From Syntrophomonas sp. UBA1376 (GTDB lineage: Bacteria; Bacillota; Syntrophomonadia; Syntrophomonadales; Syntrophomonadaceae): DNA of 19,328 bases. The notes beneath the pieces are model-generated. The model did no database searches. It worked only from the letters and a program-made list of their open reading frames with translations, and was not told where the DNA came from. Position 1 is the stretch's first letter. The number at the start of each line of letters is the position of its first letter. The DNA lies in contig DBRE01000035.1 of assembly GCA_002305535.1 (NCBI GenBank), forward strand, positions 1 through 19,328, in the 5' to 3' direction. Shown here one piece after another: positions 1 to 7,006 of this stretch. The translations under genes were made by a program, and so were the position numbers.

Positions 1-1
1 C

Positions 2-421
2 CCAGCTCTGATGCTGTTCGGACTTGGCAAGGTTCCCGGGGTATTTGCTACGGTCATCTATGCCCTACCGCCCGTGGTTCGTCTGACCAATCTGGGCATT
101 CGCCAGGTATCCCGTGAGGTGCAGGAAGCGGCTTTGGTGTTCGGTGCCTCCAAATGGCAGATGATGAAAGAAGTGCGCTTACCCCTGGCTATGCCTACCA
201 TTATGGCAGGCATAAACCAGACCACCATGTTGGCCTTGTCCATGGTAGTGATTGCCAGCATGATCGGTGCCGGCGGCCTGGGCGAAGAGGTTCTCAAGGC
301 CACCAACCGGATCGCGGTAGGCAAAGGTTTTGAAGCTGGTTGGGCTATAGTGGTGATGGCTATTGTCATTGACCGTATTTCTCAGGCAGCCGCTAAAAGC
401 TGGGAGCCCCCACAAAGATAG
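2..421 (+). CDS. Glycine betaine/proline-type ABC transporter permease, C-terminal part (5' truncated by window edge)
   Basis: The reading frame is open from base 2 to the TAG at 419-421, so the gene begins before the window. It encodes the last 139 residues of an inner-membrane permease of the OpuAB/ProW family, which together with an ATPase and a binding protein imports osmoprotectants such as glycine betaine. The family signature is visible: hydrophobic segments and an EAA coupling loop (EAALVFGASKWQMMKEVRLP), followed by AGINQTTMLALSMVVIASMI and the GAGGLGEEVLKA segment typical of ProW. The C-terminus (SWEPPQR) ends at a normal distance after the last hydrophobic segment. The partner genes are outside the window, so the substrate is inferred from the family. 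The internal ATG at base 11 is not the real start. Confidence 0.9.
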   Translation, partial: PALMLFGLGKVPGVFATVIYALPPVVRLTNLGIRQVSREVQEAALVFGASKWQMMKEVRLPLAMPTIMAGINQTTMLALSMVVIASMIGAGGLGEEVLKATNRIAVGKGFEAGWAIVVMAIVIDRISQAAAKSWEPPQR

Positions 422-556
422 GTCGGAGGCTTAGTTGGCACCCAGACAATTGTTTGCTATCTAGACTAAAGCTGTGAGGACATAGGACATTTACCTTGTC
501 TCCTTAAAAAAAGATAAATAAAGAAGACCAAACAAACCTCCGAGACTGCTGAAATA

Positions 557-635
557 GTGTCGGTCATTCAGTCGCAGAATCTTTACTGGTACCAGAGGAA
601 AAGATCCTTCGGTCGTTCCTCCCTCAGGATGACAT
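557..635 (+). repeat. Dispersed palindromic repeat, copy 1 (degenerate)
   Basis: The left arm begins GTCATTC and contains GCAGAATCTTT. The right arm starts AGATCCTTCG at 602 and ends CTCAGGATGACATT near 635. The right arm matches the two better copies near 16.1 and 16.9 kb in the same orientation. The left arm and centre have decayed, and the loop holds a small CTGGTACCAG palindrome. It lies in the convergent gap between two genes. Confidence 0.7.
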
Positions 636-710
636 TAACAAATCTACGGCTGATACACCTTCAGAAGGAGTTATTGAATTATGCAAAGTCCTCAGCTCGA
701 AAGGCTAACG

Positions 711-755
711 AAAAAAGAGCTCCCCTTCGGCAACGATCCTGTCACCTGGGGAGCC
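711..755 (-). terminator. Rho-independent terminator of the spore-coat pair
   Basis: Read on the minus strand, a GCTCCCC arm (748-754) pairs with GGGGAGC (719-725) and runs into a T6 tract (711-716). It begins about 17 nt after the stop codon of the CotF-type gene at 772, which is the expected place for the end of that operon. Confidence 0.8.
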
Positions 756-771
756 CTAACTTATAAGAATC

Positions 772-1074
772 TTAATGTCGACCCATTACCAACTGAGCGT
801 TTTGTTCCGCAGCCGTAAGCTGATGCATCGAATCGTCATAGGGATTGATATAGCCTTTTTGCATTAAATAGCCATTTATCCCCTCATGCTCTATAGCCTT
901 CTGGGTAGCAAAGCCGCTAAGCAAAGCTCGAACTTCTGGAGTAGTCGACTGCAGAGCGCCTGTGAAATAGGCTTGGGCTGATGCACCAGCTGCAGCCATA
1001 AAGGCAAAAGCCAGGGTTTTATCAGCTGACTGATCTGCTTTTTCACTGAACATTTTACTGACGAAGTTAGTCAC
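772..1074 (-). CDS. CotF-type spore coat protein
   Basis: A 100-residue protein resembling the Coat F domain (PF07875), small helical ferritin-like proteins of the spore coat or inter-layer space. Supporting features are the helical segment after DKTLAFAFM, the second helix with RALLSGFATQKAIEHEGING, and the family-typical ending QKGYINPYDD near residue 78. The start is a GTG at 1072-1074 that shares one base with the TAG stop of the upstream gene (TAGTG). The ribosome binding site AGGAGG lies inside the last codons of that gene, 9 nt before the GTG, so the two are translationally coupled. A terminator follows the stop. The function is assigned by family resemblance only; no enzymatic residues are expected. 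Confidence 0.75.
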   Translation of the reverse strand: MTNFVSKMFSEKADQSADKTLAFAFMAAAGASAQAYFTGALQSTTPEVRALLSGFATQKAIEHEGINGYLMQKGYINPYDDSMHQLTAAEQNAQLVMGRH

Positions 1075-1289
1075 TAATTAGCCCCTCCTGAATTAATATT
1101 TTTGTCATGTATCAACTGTTGCATTCCCTGGATCCTAGCTTCCGCCGACATTATTGCTGTTTCAGTCATAGTTCTGAGCTGTTCGTCTTCCACCGCATTG
1201 ATAGAAGCTTTGGCAAGGGCTAAACCCTGAGTTTCCATGGATATCAGCGCACTTAGAGCCAGGATCTCGTTTTGGGCTAGGTTCTTCAA
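1074..1289 (-). CDS. Small helical protein paired with CotF-type gene, probable spore coat component
   Basis: A 71-residue, mostly helical protein with the pattern NEILALSALISMETQGLALA followed by a second helix (TMTETAIMSAEARIQGMQQL). This resembles the N-terminal half of CotF/ferritin-like coat proteins that are often encoded immediately before a Coat F gene. The start is TTG (1287-1289), chosen because an excellent AGGAGG sits 7 nt upstream and no ATG is available in frame. The stop codon overlaps the GTG of the downstream coat gene by one base. It probably forms a two-part coat unit with that partner. No signal peptide or membrane segment is seen. The coat role is inferred from its partner and general resemblance. 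Confidence 0.6.
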   Translation of the reverse strand: MKNLAQNEILALSALISMETQGLALAKASINAVEDEQLRTMTETAIMSAEARIQGMQQLIHDKNINSGGAN

Positions 1290-1548
1290 TGGTATACCTC
1301 CTGTCTAATCTCTGTGGATTTTGCTCACTTCTGCCTTAGTATTCGTTTGATTTTCCAGTTATATTCCCAGATAATCCAGGAACAATATTGGCAGATTAGT
1401 AATCTCGTTCCTTTTCCCAGAACTTGCTGCTTAAATAAACAGGATACTCAATTTAAGACGGCCAAAAGCAACTTATACAAATAATTGCAGGAGAAAACTC
1501 GCGTATGTTGAAAATTAGAGTATGATTTTATAGGTAAAGGAGGAAAAA

Positions 1549-2013
1549 ATGAAGGGGAAGATTTTAGATTACTCTTTTCAACAAAATTCAGGTGTTATTG
1601 CCGGCGATGATGGTAACCGTTATACATTTGAAAATCATGACTGGAAAGGTGAAGGGCTCCCTTCTAGGGGAATGAACATTGATTTTACCACCGAGGGTAG
1701 TATTGCCAGAGAGATATATCTCTCGTTAGATTCACCTGCTGGGGTTAGTGGCGAAAAGAGTAAAATTGCCGCAGGACTATTAGCTATATTTCTAGGCGGT
1801 TTAGGAATACATAAATTTTATTTGGGATTCACCGCTCAAGGGCTAATATTCTTACTTACCAATACTATCGGGTGGGTTGTTACTATTTTCCTCCTAGGTC
1901 TTCCCAACATAATTCTTGGCATAATAGCACTTATTGAGGGTATCCTCTACCTTACAAAAACCGATCAAGAATTTGAACAAATTTACGTTATTAATAAGAA
2001 GAAATGGTTTTAA
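1549..2013 (+). CDS. TM2-domain membrane protein with N-terminal OB/cold-shock-like segment
   Basis: A 154-residue protein. Residues 1-58 form a small beta-rich segment (MKGKILDYSF, GVIAGDDGNRYTF) resembling the cold-shock-like domain found before TM2 domains in many Firmicutes. Residues about 73-135 are a TM2 domain (PF05154): hydrophobic helix 77-93 containing GGLGIHKFYLG, a turn, then a second pair of hydrophobic stretches (IGWVVTIFLLGLPNIILGII). A short charged tail ends the protein. The start ATG has AAAGGAGG directly upstream. A TATGAT element lies at 1521-1526 but no convincing -35 was found. The gene stands alone. TM2 proteins have no single established biochemical role, so none is assigned. 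Confidence 0.85.
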   Translation: MKGKILDYSFQQNSGVIAGDDGNRYTFENHDWKGEGLPSRGMNIDFTTEGSIAREIYLSLDSPAGVSGEKSKIAAGLLAIFLGGLGIHKFYLGFTAQGLIFLLTNTIGWVVTIFLLGLPNIILGIIALIEGILYLTKTDQEFEQIYVINKKKWF

Positions 2014-2042
2014 GACAAAGAGGCGAGCCATCCTCATCTATT

Positions 2043-2196
2043 CTACCGTTCTCCTAACACATTCAGTTTCATTTTGGAAAAAGAACCACCCTCGTTCTGC
2101 CGCCCGTAATTCGATGATGTATCCTATATACTGCTTCTAAGCCGCATAGTCAAAAACCCTGCAAATCTTCGAGCAATAGGAATCGTTCACAGTAAC
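2043..2196 (-). pseudogene. Relic of a FecE/FepC-type ABC ATPase (C-terminal end only)
   Basis: Read on the minus strand, the fragment gives YCERFLLLEDLQGF, then a stop and frame change, then LCGLEAVYRIHHRI and VVLFPK, ending at a TAG (2043-2045). This matches the C-terminus of the intact ATPase encoded at 6218-7006 (YCERFLLLQDAQVFAYGGLE, then VYRIHVHII and VVVPFPDEK). The relic lacks about eight codons between GLE and VYRI and has several stops. Homology stops at about 2196, so Walker A, signature and Walker B are all gone. The divergence suggests a paralogous transporter that was lost, not a recent duplicate of the intact gene. Confidence 0.8.
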
Positions 2197-2244
2197 AACG
2201 CACATATTGTTTGCTCACCGCAGTACTCTTTGCCTATTGGGCAG

Positions 2245-2399
2245 CAGTAACCATCATGGATAACTCCACCAATTCCAAAACCATTATGGAAAACACAGAA
2301 TTGACTGAAAACACCGTGGCGGAAATATCAGAAATGGCTGCCCAGCTTGAAGAAGGAGCCACCAAGCTCAATGAATTAGTTAATCGATTTATACTCTAG
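2245..2399 (+). pseudogene. Relic of a methyl-accepting chemotaxis protein (C-terminal end only)
   Basis: The frame encodes MDNSTNSKTIMENTELTENT followed by VAEISEMAAQLEEGATKLN and the ending ELVNRFIL. This is the heptad-patterned C-terminal coiled coil and terminal NELVxRF motif typical of bacterial chemoreceptors (MCPsignal region). Only about the last 48 residues remain. The sensor, membrane segments, HAMP and hairpin tip are missing, and the frame upstream of about 2245 loses resemblance. There is no ribosome binding site for any start in the frame. The normal stop (TAG 2397-2399) and a strong terminator just downstream are retained, so this is the true 3' end of a former gene. Confidence 0.75.
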
Positions 2400-2430
2400 C
2401 CAGGTTTATTAAATCACCAAAAACTTTAAG

Positions 2431-2468
2431 CCATCAGTCTGCCGCCTAGCAGACTGATGGTTTTATTG
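2431..2468 (+). terminator. Strong hairpin terminator after the chemoreceptor relic
   Basis: A perfect 12-bp stem, CCATCAGTCTGC (2431-2442) with GCAGACTGATGG (2449-2460), has a 6-nt loop and is followed by TTTTATTG. On the opposite strand the tail is weaker (CTTAAAGTTTTT), so it may also end transcription of the helicase operon coming from the right. Confidence 0.85.
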
Positions 2469-2563
2469 TCCCACCGACTTATATGCCTTTTAAGAAACAA
2501 GAAACCTCCACTTCATCAGCCATCCAGCATTGGTTTTGTTCTCTCCCTGTACCACTGCTCCTA

Positions 2564-5500
2564 TTATCCCACCACCAATTTATTTGTCTTCTTAAGATAT
2601 TTAGCTGGAATGGGGCGATGTAGTTTCCAGATAATGTTCATGGGTTTGGAGCCCTCATGTTTAAGGTAATCGACCAATCCTAGAAAGGTATAAGGAGCCG
2701 TTCCCGAGATATCATTTTTGAACTCACGTACGAAAAGGAGTATCTTACTGCCATTCTGAAGATGGTTAATATAGCGTTGAGCAGTTGGTGATGTTTCTGC
2801 TGTGGTACTCTGGCTTTGCCAGTGAAACAGCCATTCGTTCACAGAGTAATCATTATACATGGTAGTTGGCGAATAATCTTTATCTGATTTATTCAGGGTC
2901 ACAAAGAGAACATCAAGGTTTTTTTCCGGTAAGTACTTGACACCTTCACGCACAGTATTAGGCTTCATAAAATCCAGCGCTACCAAAATCTGATCGCGGG
3001 TATATGTACAATAAAGATCCAGTGGGCACTCGAATCCGAGTTCTACCGGTTCATCGATAAAATCAATACAATCCAGATTATACTGTAGCAGTTCAATTAA
3101 TTCCTCATAAAGCACCGGACTGTTTTTGATCTGTATAAGTCCTTCTATTAAATTGTCAAAACCGCATTCCTCAAAAGGCTTTTGCCATACCGTAAACTGA
3201 AACATTTGCAGCATCCGTAGCTCGGCCGCGGTTAACATACCTAAATCTATGTGTTCTATACGGGGAAAAATATCTAGTAGAAAGCTGATCCACCGCCTGG
3301 AATCTATTGCACAAATTCGACGAAAAGCCTTTGCTAGCACCTCTTCCATAGGTTCATGAAAATCATTGCGTACTCCAGCTTGTACGCTAAGCCTGGAGAA
3401 GTTATCTTGCTTGTAAATAAGTCGCACATCTAAGTGATAGTATGATAGAAAATTGGCCATGGTGAGCGGCATTCCGCTGTCTTCGAAAAATGAGGCCAGC
3501 CGTGATATAAGCCACGTTCGAGCCGTATGAGAGTCTTGAATGTTACTGAGAATGTATTCCTGGGCATAGCGCTCCAGCTGAATATGACAGCCTTTGGGCA
3601 GTGATGCAAAACCGTCTTTTATTTCCTGTGCAACGCTTTTATTGGTATGGGCCAGCAAGGCTGCAAATTTCTCCTCAAAACTGTATCTTTTATGAGCTTG
3701 GCCAATAAAGTCGAGTACAGTCAAGCATTCCTTATTATCAGCCAGACGCAATCCCCTCCCCAGTTGCTGCAGGAAAACGGTCAGGCTCTCGGTAGGGCGA
3801 AGAAATAGCACAGTGTTTACTTCGGGAATGTCAACCCCCTCATTATAGATATCCACCACGAAGATAAACCGGATTTCCCCGCTAACCAGCTTGCGCTTGG
3901 CATCATGGCGCTCCTCGTCCGGAGTGGCTCCCACCAAACAGATGGAAGGAATGCCGTGCTCATTAAAGAAATCTGCCATAAACCGTGCGTGTTCAACCGA
4001 CACACAAAATCCCAACCCCTTTACTTCATCCATCTCGGTTACGTATTTATACAAAGATCGTATGATATGATCGGCCCGTCTGTTTGCCACTGCTCGGTTC
4101 AACGTGTAAATATTGCTCAGTTCAACCTTGTCATATCCACCCCGCGACCATTTTAATTGGTTTAAGTCTACAGTGTCAGTGACCCCAAAATATTGGAAAG
4201 GACACAACAGTTTGCGGTCAATGGCCTCCGGCAAACGAATTTCAGCAGCAATGCGATTATCGAAATAATCCAATATGCATTGGCCATCCATGCGCTCGGG
4301 AGTAGCAGTCAGTCCGAGCATGATCTTAGGCTGGTAGTAGGTGAGTAGCTGGCGATAGGAGGGAGCTGCTGCATGGTGAAACTCATCCACAATGATAAAG
4401 TCGTAATAATCGGGCGAGGTTTTGGTGCAGAACTCCTGTGAGTTGAAAGTCTGCACCGAAAGAAACAGATGATCTATGCTAGTTGGCTTATAATTACCTA
4501 CAAATAAGTCACCAAAGTTAGGATCCTGAAGAACCCCTCGAAAACAAGCCATACTTTGTTTTAATATTTCTTCGCGATGGGCGATAAAAAGCAAACGGCA
4601 AGGCTGGCCTGGATTATCCTGGAGAAAGCGCTTGTAGTCAAAGGCTGAAATCACAGTCTTGCCGGTACCGGTAGCGGCAACAATAAGGTTTTTGTAGTAT
4701 CTGCGCACCATGCGCTCGGCCTTGAGCCTATCCAGAATCTCCTCTTGGTAAGGATAAGGTTTTATATCAAAGCCGAAATAGCTATCCCCGCGTTCAGCGC
4801 TATACTTTTCAGCTTTAAGGGCTTTCTGCAGACGCGCCTTCTTGTCCTCACCGTAATCCTCAAACTCGCTAGAATTCCAGTAGCTCTCGAAGGTAGCCTC
4901 GATTTTGCGAATCGTCTCTGGCAAATCTTGCGCAGTAACCTTTACATTCCATTCCAAACCACTGGATATCGCTGCATTGGAAAGGTTAGAAGAACCTACG
5001 TAAGCCGTCGAAAACCCAGTTTCACGGTAGAATACGTAAGTCTTAGCATGTAATCGGGTACGTTTGGTATCGTAGGAGACCTTTATGTCCGTATTAGGCA
5101 GGCGATGCAATTCTTCTATGGCTTTGAAATCAGTAGCTCCCATATAAGAAGTAGTGATTATCCGCAGCTTTCCTCCCCGAAAGGTATATTGACGCAGTTC
5201 ATCGATAATCAGCCGCAATCCGCTCCACTTGATAAAGGAAACCAGCATATCAATTCTGTCTGCCGATAGGATCTCCTTTTTCAACTCTGTAACCAAACTA
5301 GGCTCGTGAACAGCCCCAGTGAAAAGTGAGCTCTGAGCAATGGAAGTTTGAGGACGAACTATCTCTGCGCGTTGATTGATAGCATAAGCGGAATCCCTAA
5401 TATCAAAAAGCCCAAGCAGTTGTTGGGCAGCCTCATGTACGGAGAGCCGGACAAAATCATGGTCTTGGGTTTCCGAGACAACAGTTTGAATGATTTTGTT

Positions 5501-5710
5501 GGCCAGGTCTATCTGCCTGCCAATATCTTCTTTTCTATGTGTAACATTTTCCAAACCCCGTTCAATAATAGTTGCTAGATATTTAGCCAGTATTTTAGAA
5601 GCTTCGGCCTTATCGATCGGCTCAATGCTCTTGATTAGATCAGTGGCTTGACCCAACTCCTGGCTTAACTGGATATTAATAACCTGTTCATACAAACCTT
5701 TTTTTAGCAT
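2564..5710 (-). CDS. PLD-family nuclease / superfamily 2 helicase / DUF3427 fusion protein
   Basis: A 1048-residue fusion. Residues 1-120 are helical and unassigned. Residues about 130-270 form a phospholipase-D-type nuclease domain with H221-A-K223 and G239-S-S-N242. Residues about 315-660 form a COG1061-type SF2 helicase core: Walker A AATGTGKT (345-352), DEFHH (442-446), TAT (468-470), and motif VI QQLGRGLRL (648-656). Residues about 700-1045 correspond to a DUF3427-type C-terminal region. Such proteins are predicted cytoplasmic DNA or RNA translocases coupled to a nuclease. I place the start at ATG 5710, which overlaps the upstream Nudix gene by 7 nt. A start at 5761 would lie deep inside that gene and add 17 residues without family-like sequence. 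The protein is probably translated by coupling. A role in defence or nucleic-acid quality control is inferred; no partner restriction or CRISPR genes are present. Confidence 0.9.
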   Translation of the reverse strand: MLKKGLYEQVINIQLSQELGQATDLIKSIEPIDKAEASKILAKYLATIIERGLENVTHRKEDIGRQIDLANKIIQTVVSETQDHDFVRLSVHEAAQQLLGLFDIRDSAYAINQRAEIVRPQTSIAQSSLFTGAVHEPSLVTELKKEILSADRIDMLVSFIKWSGLRLIIDELRQYTFRGGKLRIITTSYMGATDFKAIEELHRLPNTDIKVSYDTKRTRLHAKTYVFYRETGFSTAYVGSSNLSNAAISSGLEWNVKVTAQDLPETIRKIEATFESYWNSSEFEDYGEDKKARLQKALKAEKYSAERGDSYFGFDIKPYPYQEEILDRLKAERMVRRYYKNLIVAATGTGKTVISAFDYKRFLQDNPGQPCRLLFIAHREEILKQSMACFRGVLQDPNFGDLFVGNYKPTSIDHLFLSVQTFNSQEFCTKTSPDYYDFIIVDEFHHAAAPSYRQLLTYYQPKIMLGLTATPERMDGQCILDYFDNRIAAEIRLPEAIDRKLLCPFQYFGVTDTVDLNQLKWSRGGYDKVELSNIYTLNRAVANRRADHIIRSLYKYVTEMDEVKGLGFCVSVEHARFMADFFNEHGIPSICLVGATPDEERHDAKRKLVSGEIRFIFVVDIYNEGVDIPEVNTVLFLRPTESLTVFLQQLGRGLRLADNKECLTVLDFIGQAHKRYSFEEKFAALLAHTNKSVAQEIKDGFASLPKGCHIQLERYAQEYILSNIQDSHTARTWLISRLASFFEDSGMPLTMANFLSYYHLDVRLIYKQDNFSRLSVQAGVRNDFHEPMEEVLAKAFRRICAIDSRRWISFLLDIFPRIEHIDLGMLTAAELRMLQMFQFTVWQKPFEECGFDNLIEGLIQIKNSPVLYEELIELLQYNLDCIDFIDEPVELGFECPLDLYCTYTRDQILVALDFMKPNTVREGVKYLPEKNLDVLFVTLNKSDKDYSPTTMYNDYSVNEWLFHWQSQSTTAETSPTAQRYINHLQNGSKILLFVREFKNDISGTAPYTFLGLVDYLKHEGSKPMNIIWKLHRPIPAKYLKKTNKLVVG

Positions 5711-6111
5711 AACTGCATCACCATCAGTTTCTCTACAATGGGGTAATCTGCTGCTGCCCAATCAAGTGATTTGAGTTGCTTCGGATAAAGCCATTTGTAG
5801 TTAATATGTTCCTTGCAGCTAAATTGTTTTGATGTGACAGGGCATAGATAACTATGCATAGTTAGCTCAAAATCAGGATAAGTGTGGTTTACAGTCATGA
5901 AGAAGTCTTCAACTTCGATCTTGACTTGCAGGTTCATTTCTTCCCAGAGTTCCCGCATGAGCGCCTCAGTTTTGGTCTCTCCGGCTTCGATCTTGCCGCC
6001 AGGGAATTCAAATTTGTAGGAAATGTATTCTTGCACGGATTGGCCACGCTGCATGCACAATATCTGCCCGTCAAAGATTATAATGGCTGCTACAACTTCC
6101 AAACATTTCAT
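5704..6111 (-). CDS. MutT-like Nudix hydrolase
   Basis: A 135-residue Nudix protein. The Nudix box runs from G39 to L61: G39, E45, R53-E54, E57-E58, matching GX5EX7REUXEE. The usual glycine near the end is N60, a modest departure. The N-terminal strand (EVVAAIIIFDGQILCMQRG) and C-terminal WLYPKQLKSLDWAAADYPIV resemble MutT/NudG-type (d)NTP pyrophosphohydrolases, which remove oxidised or non-canonical nucleotides. The exact substrate cannot be read from sequence. The ribosome binding site AGAAGG precedes the ATG. The stop codon overlaps the start of the helicase-nuclease gene, so the two proteins are co-expressed and probably work in one pathway. A possible promoter is seen at 6140-6168. Confidence 0.9.
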   Translation of the reverse strand: MKCLEVVAAIIIFDGQILCMQRGQSVQEYISYKFEFPGGKIEAGETKTEALMRELWEEMNLQVKIEVEDFFMTVNHTYPDFELTMHSYLCPVTSKQFSCKEHINYKWLYPKQLKSLDWAAADYPIVEKLMVMQLC

Positions 6112-6139
6112 AAGCTAGCCTTCTTTTGCCGTTTATGCC

Positions 6140-6168
6140 AGTATACTAATATTCCGAGTAAATTTCCA
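6140..6168 (-). promoter_or_regulatory. Possible promoter of the Nudix-helicase bicistron
   Basis: On the minus strand, TGGAAA (6168-6163) is followed after 17 nt by TATACT (6145-6140). Both hexamers are imperfect (4/6 and 5/6 to sigma-A consensus). The predicted start would give a leader of roughly 20 nt before the Nudix ATG. Confidence 0.4.
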
Positions 6169-6217
6169 TATTTGCGCAATAACACCTGTTAATAGAAGGG
6201 CTTTATGTCATATCAGT

Positions 6218-7006
6218 CTACCTCTCCCCAGACACATTCACCTTCTCATCTGGGAACGGAACCACCACGGGTATGCCCATGTGTTCGATAATATGAACGT
6301 GTATCCTATACACTTCCTCTATGTTTTCGGGTGTCATTACTTCCAAGCCGCCGTAGGCAAAGACCTGGGCATCTTGGAGCAATAGAAAACGCTCACAGTA
6401 ACGAATGGCCAGGTTGAGGTCGTGAATGATTATGGCCACGCAGATATCGTGCTCCTGGGCGATTTCTTTGACCTGCTGGAGAACTTCATGTTGATTGCGG
6501 GGGTCAAGATTACTGGTGGGTTCATCCAGCAGTAAAAGCTTCGGTTCCTGGGCTAAGGCTCGGGCCAACATCACCTTTTGTAATTCACCGCCCGACAGTT
6601 GCCAGACATTGCGCAAGGCAAAATCCTCCAGCTGCATTTTCTTCATGATGCTCCAGGCTATGTGTCGATCCTCAGAGGTTGCATCCCACTTTATGTATGG
6701 TTTGCGGCCCAGGAGTATAGTATCAAACACGGTCATATTGATGGATTCGTTATTTTGCAGTACATAGGCGATATTCTGCGCCATAGTATTCTTACTCATT
6801 GTATATACATTTTGGCCATCAACGTACACGGTGCCTTTTTGGGCCGGGCAAATGCGATCCATGCATTTTAGCAGGGTGCTTTTGCCAGCTCCGTTGTTCC
6901 CCAAAATGGCTATACATTGGTTCTTCTCTATGGCAAAATTGATATCTTCGATTATGTTGTTGCCATTTTGATTATAGGCAAAAGTAATATCTCTAACTTC
7001 AACCAT
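6218..7006 (-). CDS. FecE/BtuD-type ABC transporter ATPase (metal-chelate or oxyanion uptake)
   Basis: A 262-residue ATPase. Walker A GNNGAGKST is at 36-44, the Q-loop glutamine is Q84, the signature LSGGE starts at 138, Walker B LLLLDEP is at 157-163, and the switch histidine is H195. The family (COG1120) energises FecCD-type permeases importing siderophores, corrinoids, haem or, in MolBC-type systems, molybdate/tungstate. I use ATG 7006, which overlaps the permease stop by 8 nt (ATGGTTGA). The longer frame to 7096 lies inside the permease and encodes nothing family-like. It is the last gene of the fmdE-ABC operon. A decayed paralogue of its 3' end lies at 2043-2196. Confidence 0.92.
   Translation of the reverse strand: MVEVRDITFAYNQNGNNIIEDINFAIEKNQCIAILGNNGAGKSTLLKCMDRICPAQKGTVYVDGQNVYTMSKNTMAQNIAYVLQNNESINMTVFDTILLGRKPYIKWDATSEDRHIAWSIMKKMQLEDFALRNVWQLSGGELQKVMLARALAQEPKLLLLDEPTSNLDPRNQHEVLQQVKEIAQEHDICVAIIIHDLNLAIRYCERFLLLQDAQVFAYGGLEVMTPENIEEVYRIHVHIIEHMGIPVVVPFPDEKVNVSGER

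Larger units (their letters stand above)
422..771. other. Convergent intergenic region (350 nt)
   Basis: This is the gap between the osmolyte permease (plus) and the spore-coat pair (minus). It contains the degenerate hairpin repeat copy at 557-635 and the minus-strand terminator at 711-755. The only plus-strand frame of any length here (557-766) runs through the repeat and terminator and has no ribosome binding site or recognisable family. No clear terminator for the permease was found. Confidence 0.6.

Noticed and set aside
557..766. 69-codon plus-strand open frame after the osmolyte permease
   Set aside because: It runs through the palindromic repeat and the coat-pair terminator, has no ribosome binding site and no recognisable family.
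1508..1526. Possible promoter TTGAAA/TATGAT for the TM2 gene
   Set aside because: The hexamers are only 7 nt apart and no good -35 exists at normal spacing from TATGAT.
6180..6194. Palindrome TAACACCTGTTA as a possible operator upstream of the Nudix gene
   Set aside because: It is short, occurs once in this window as far as I can see, and lies upstream of the weak predicted promoter; no regulator family is implied.
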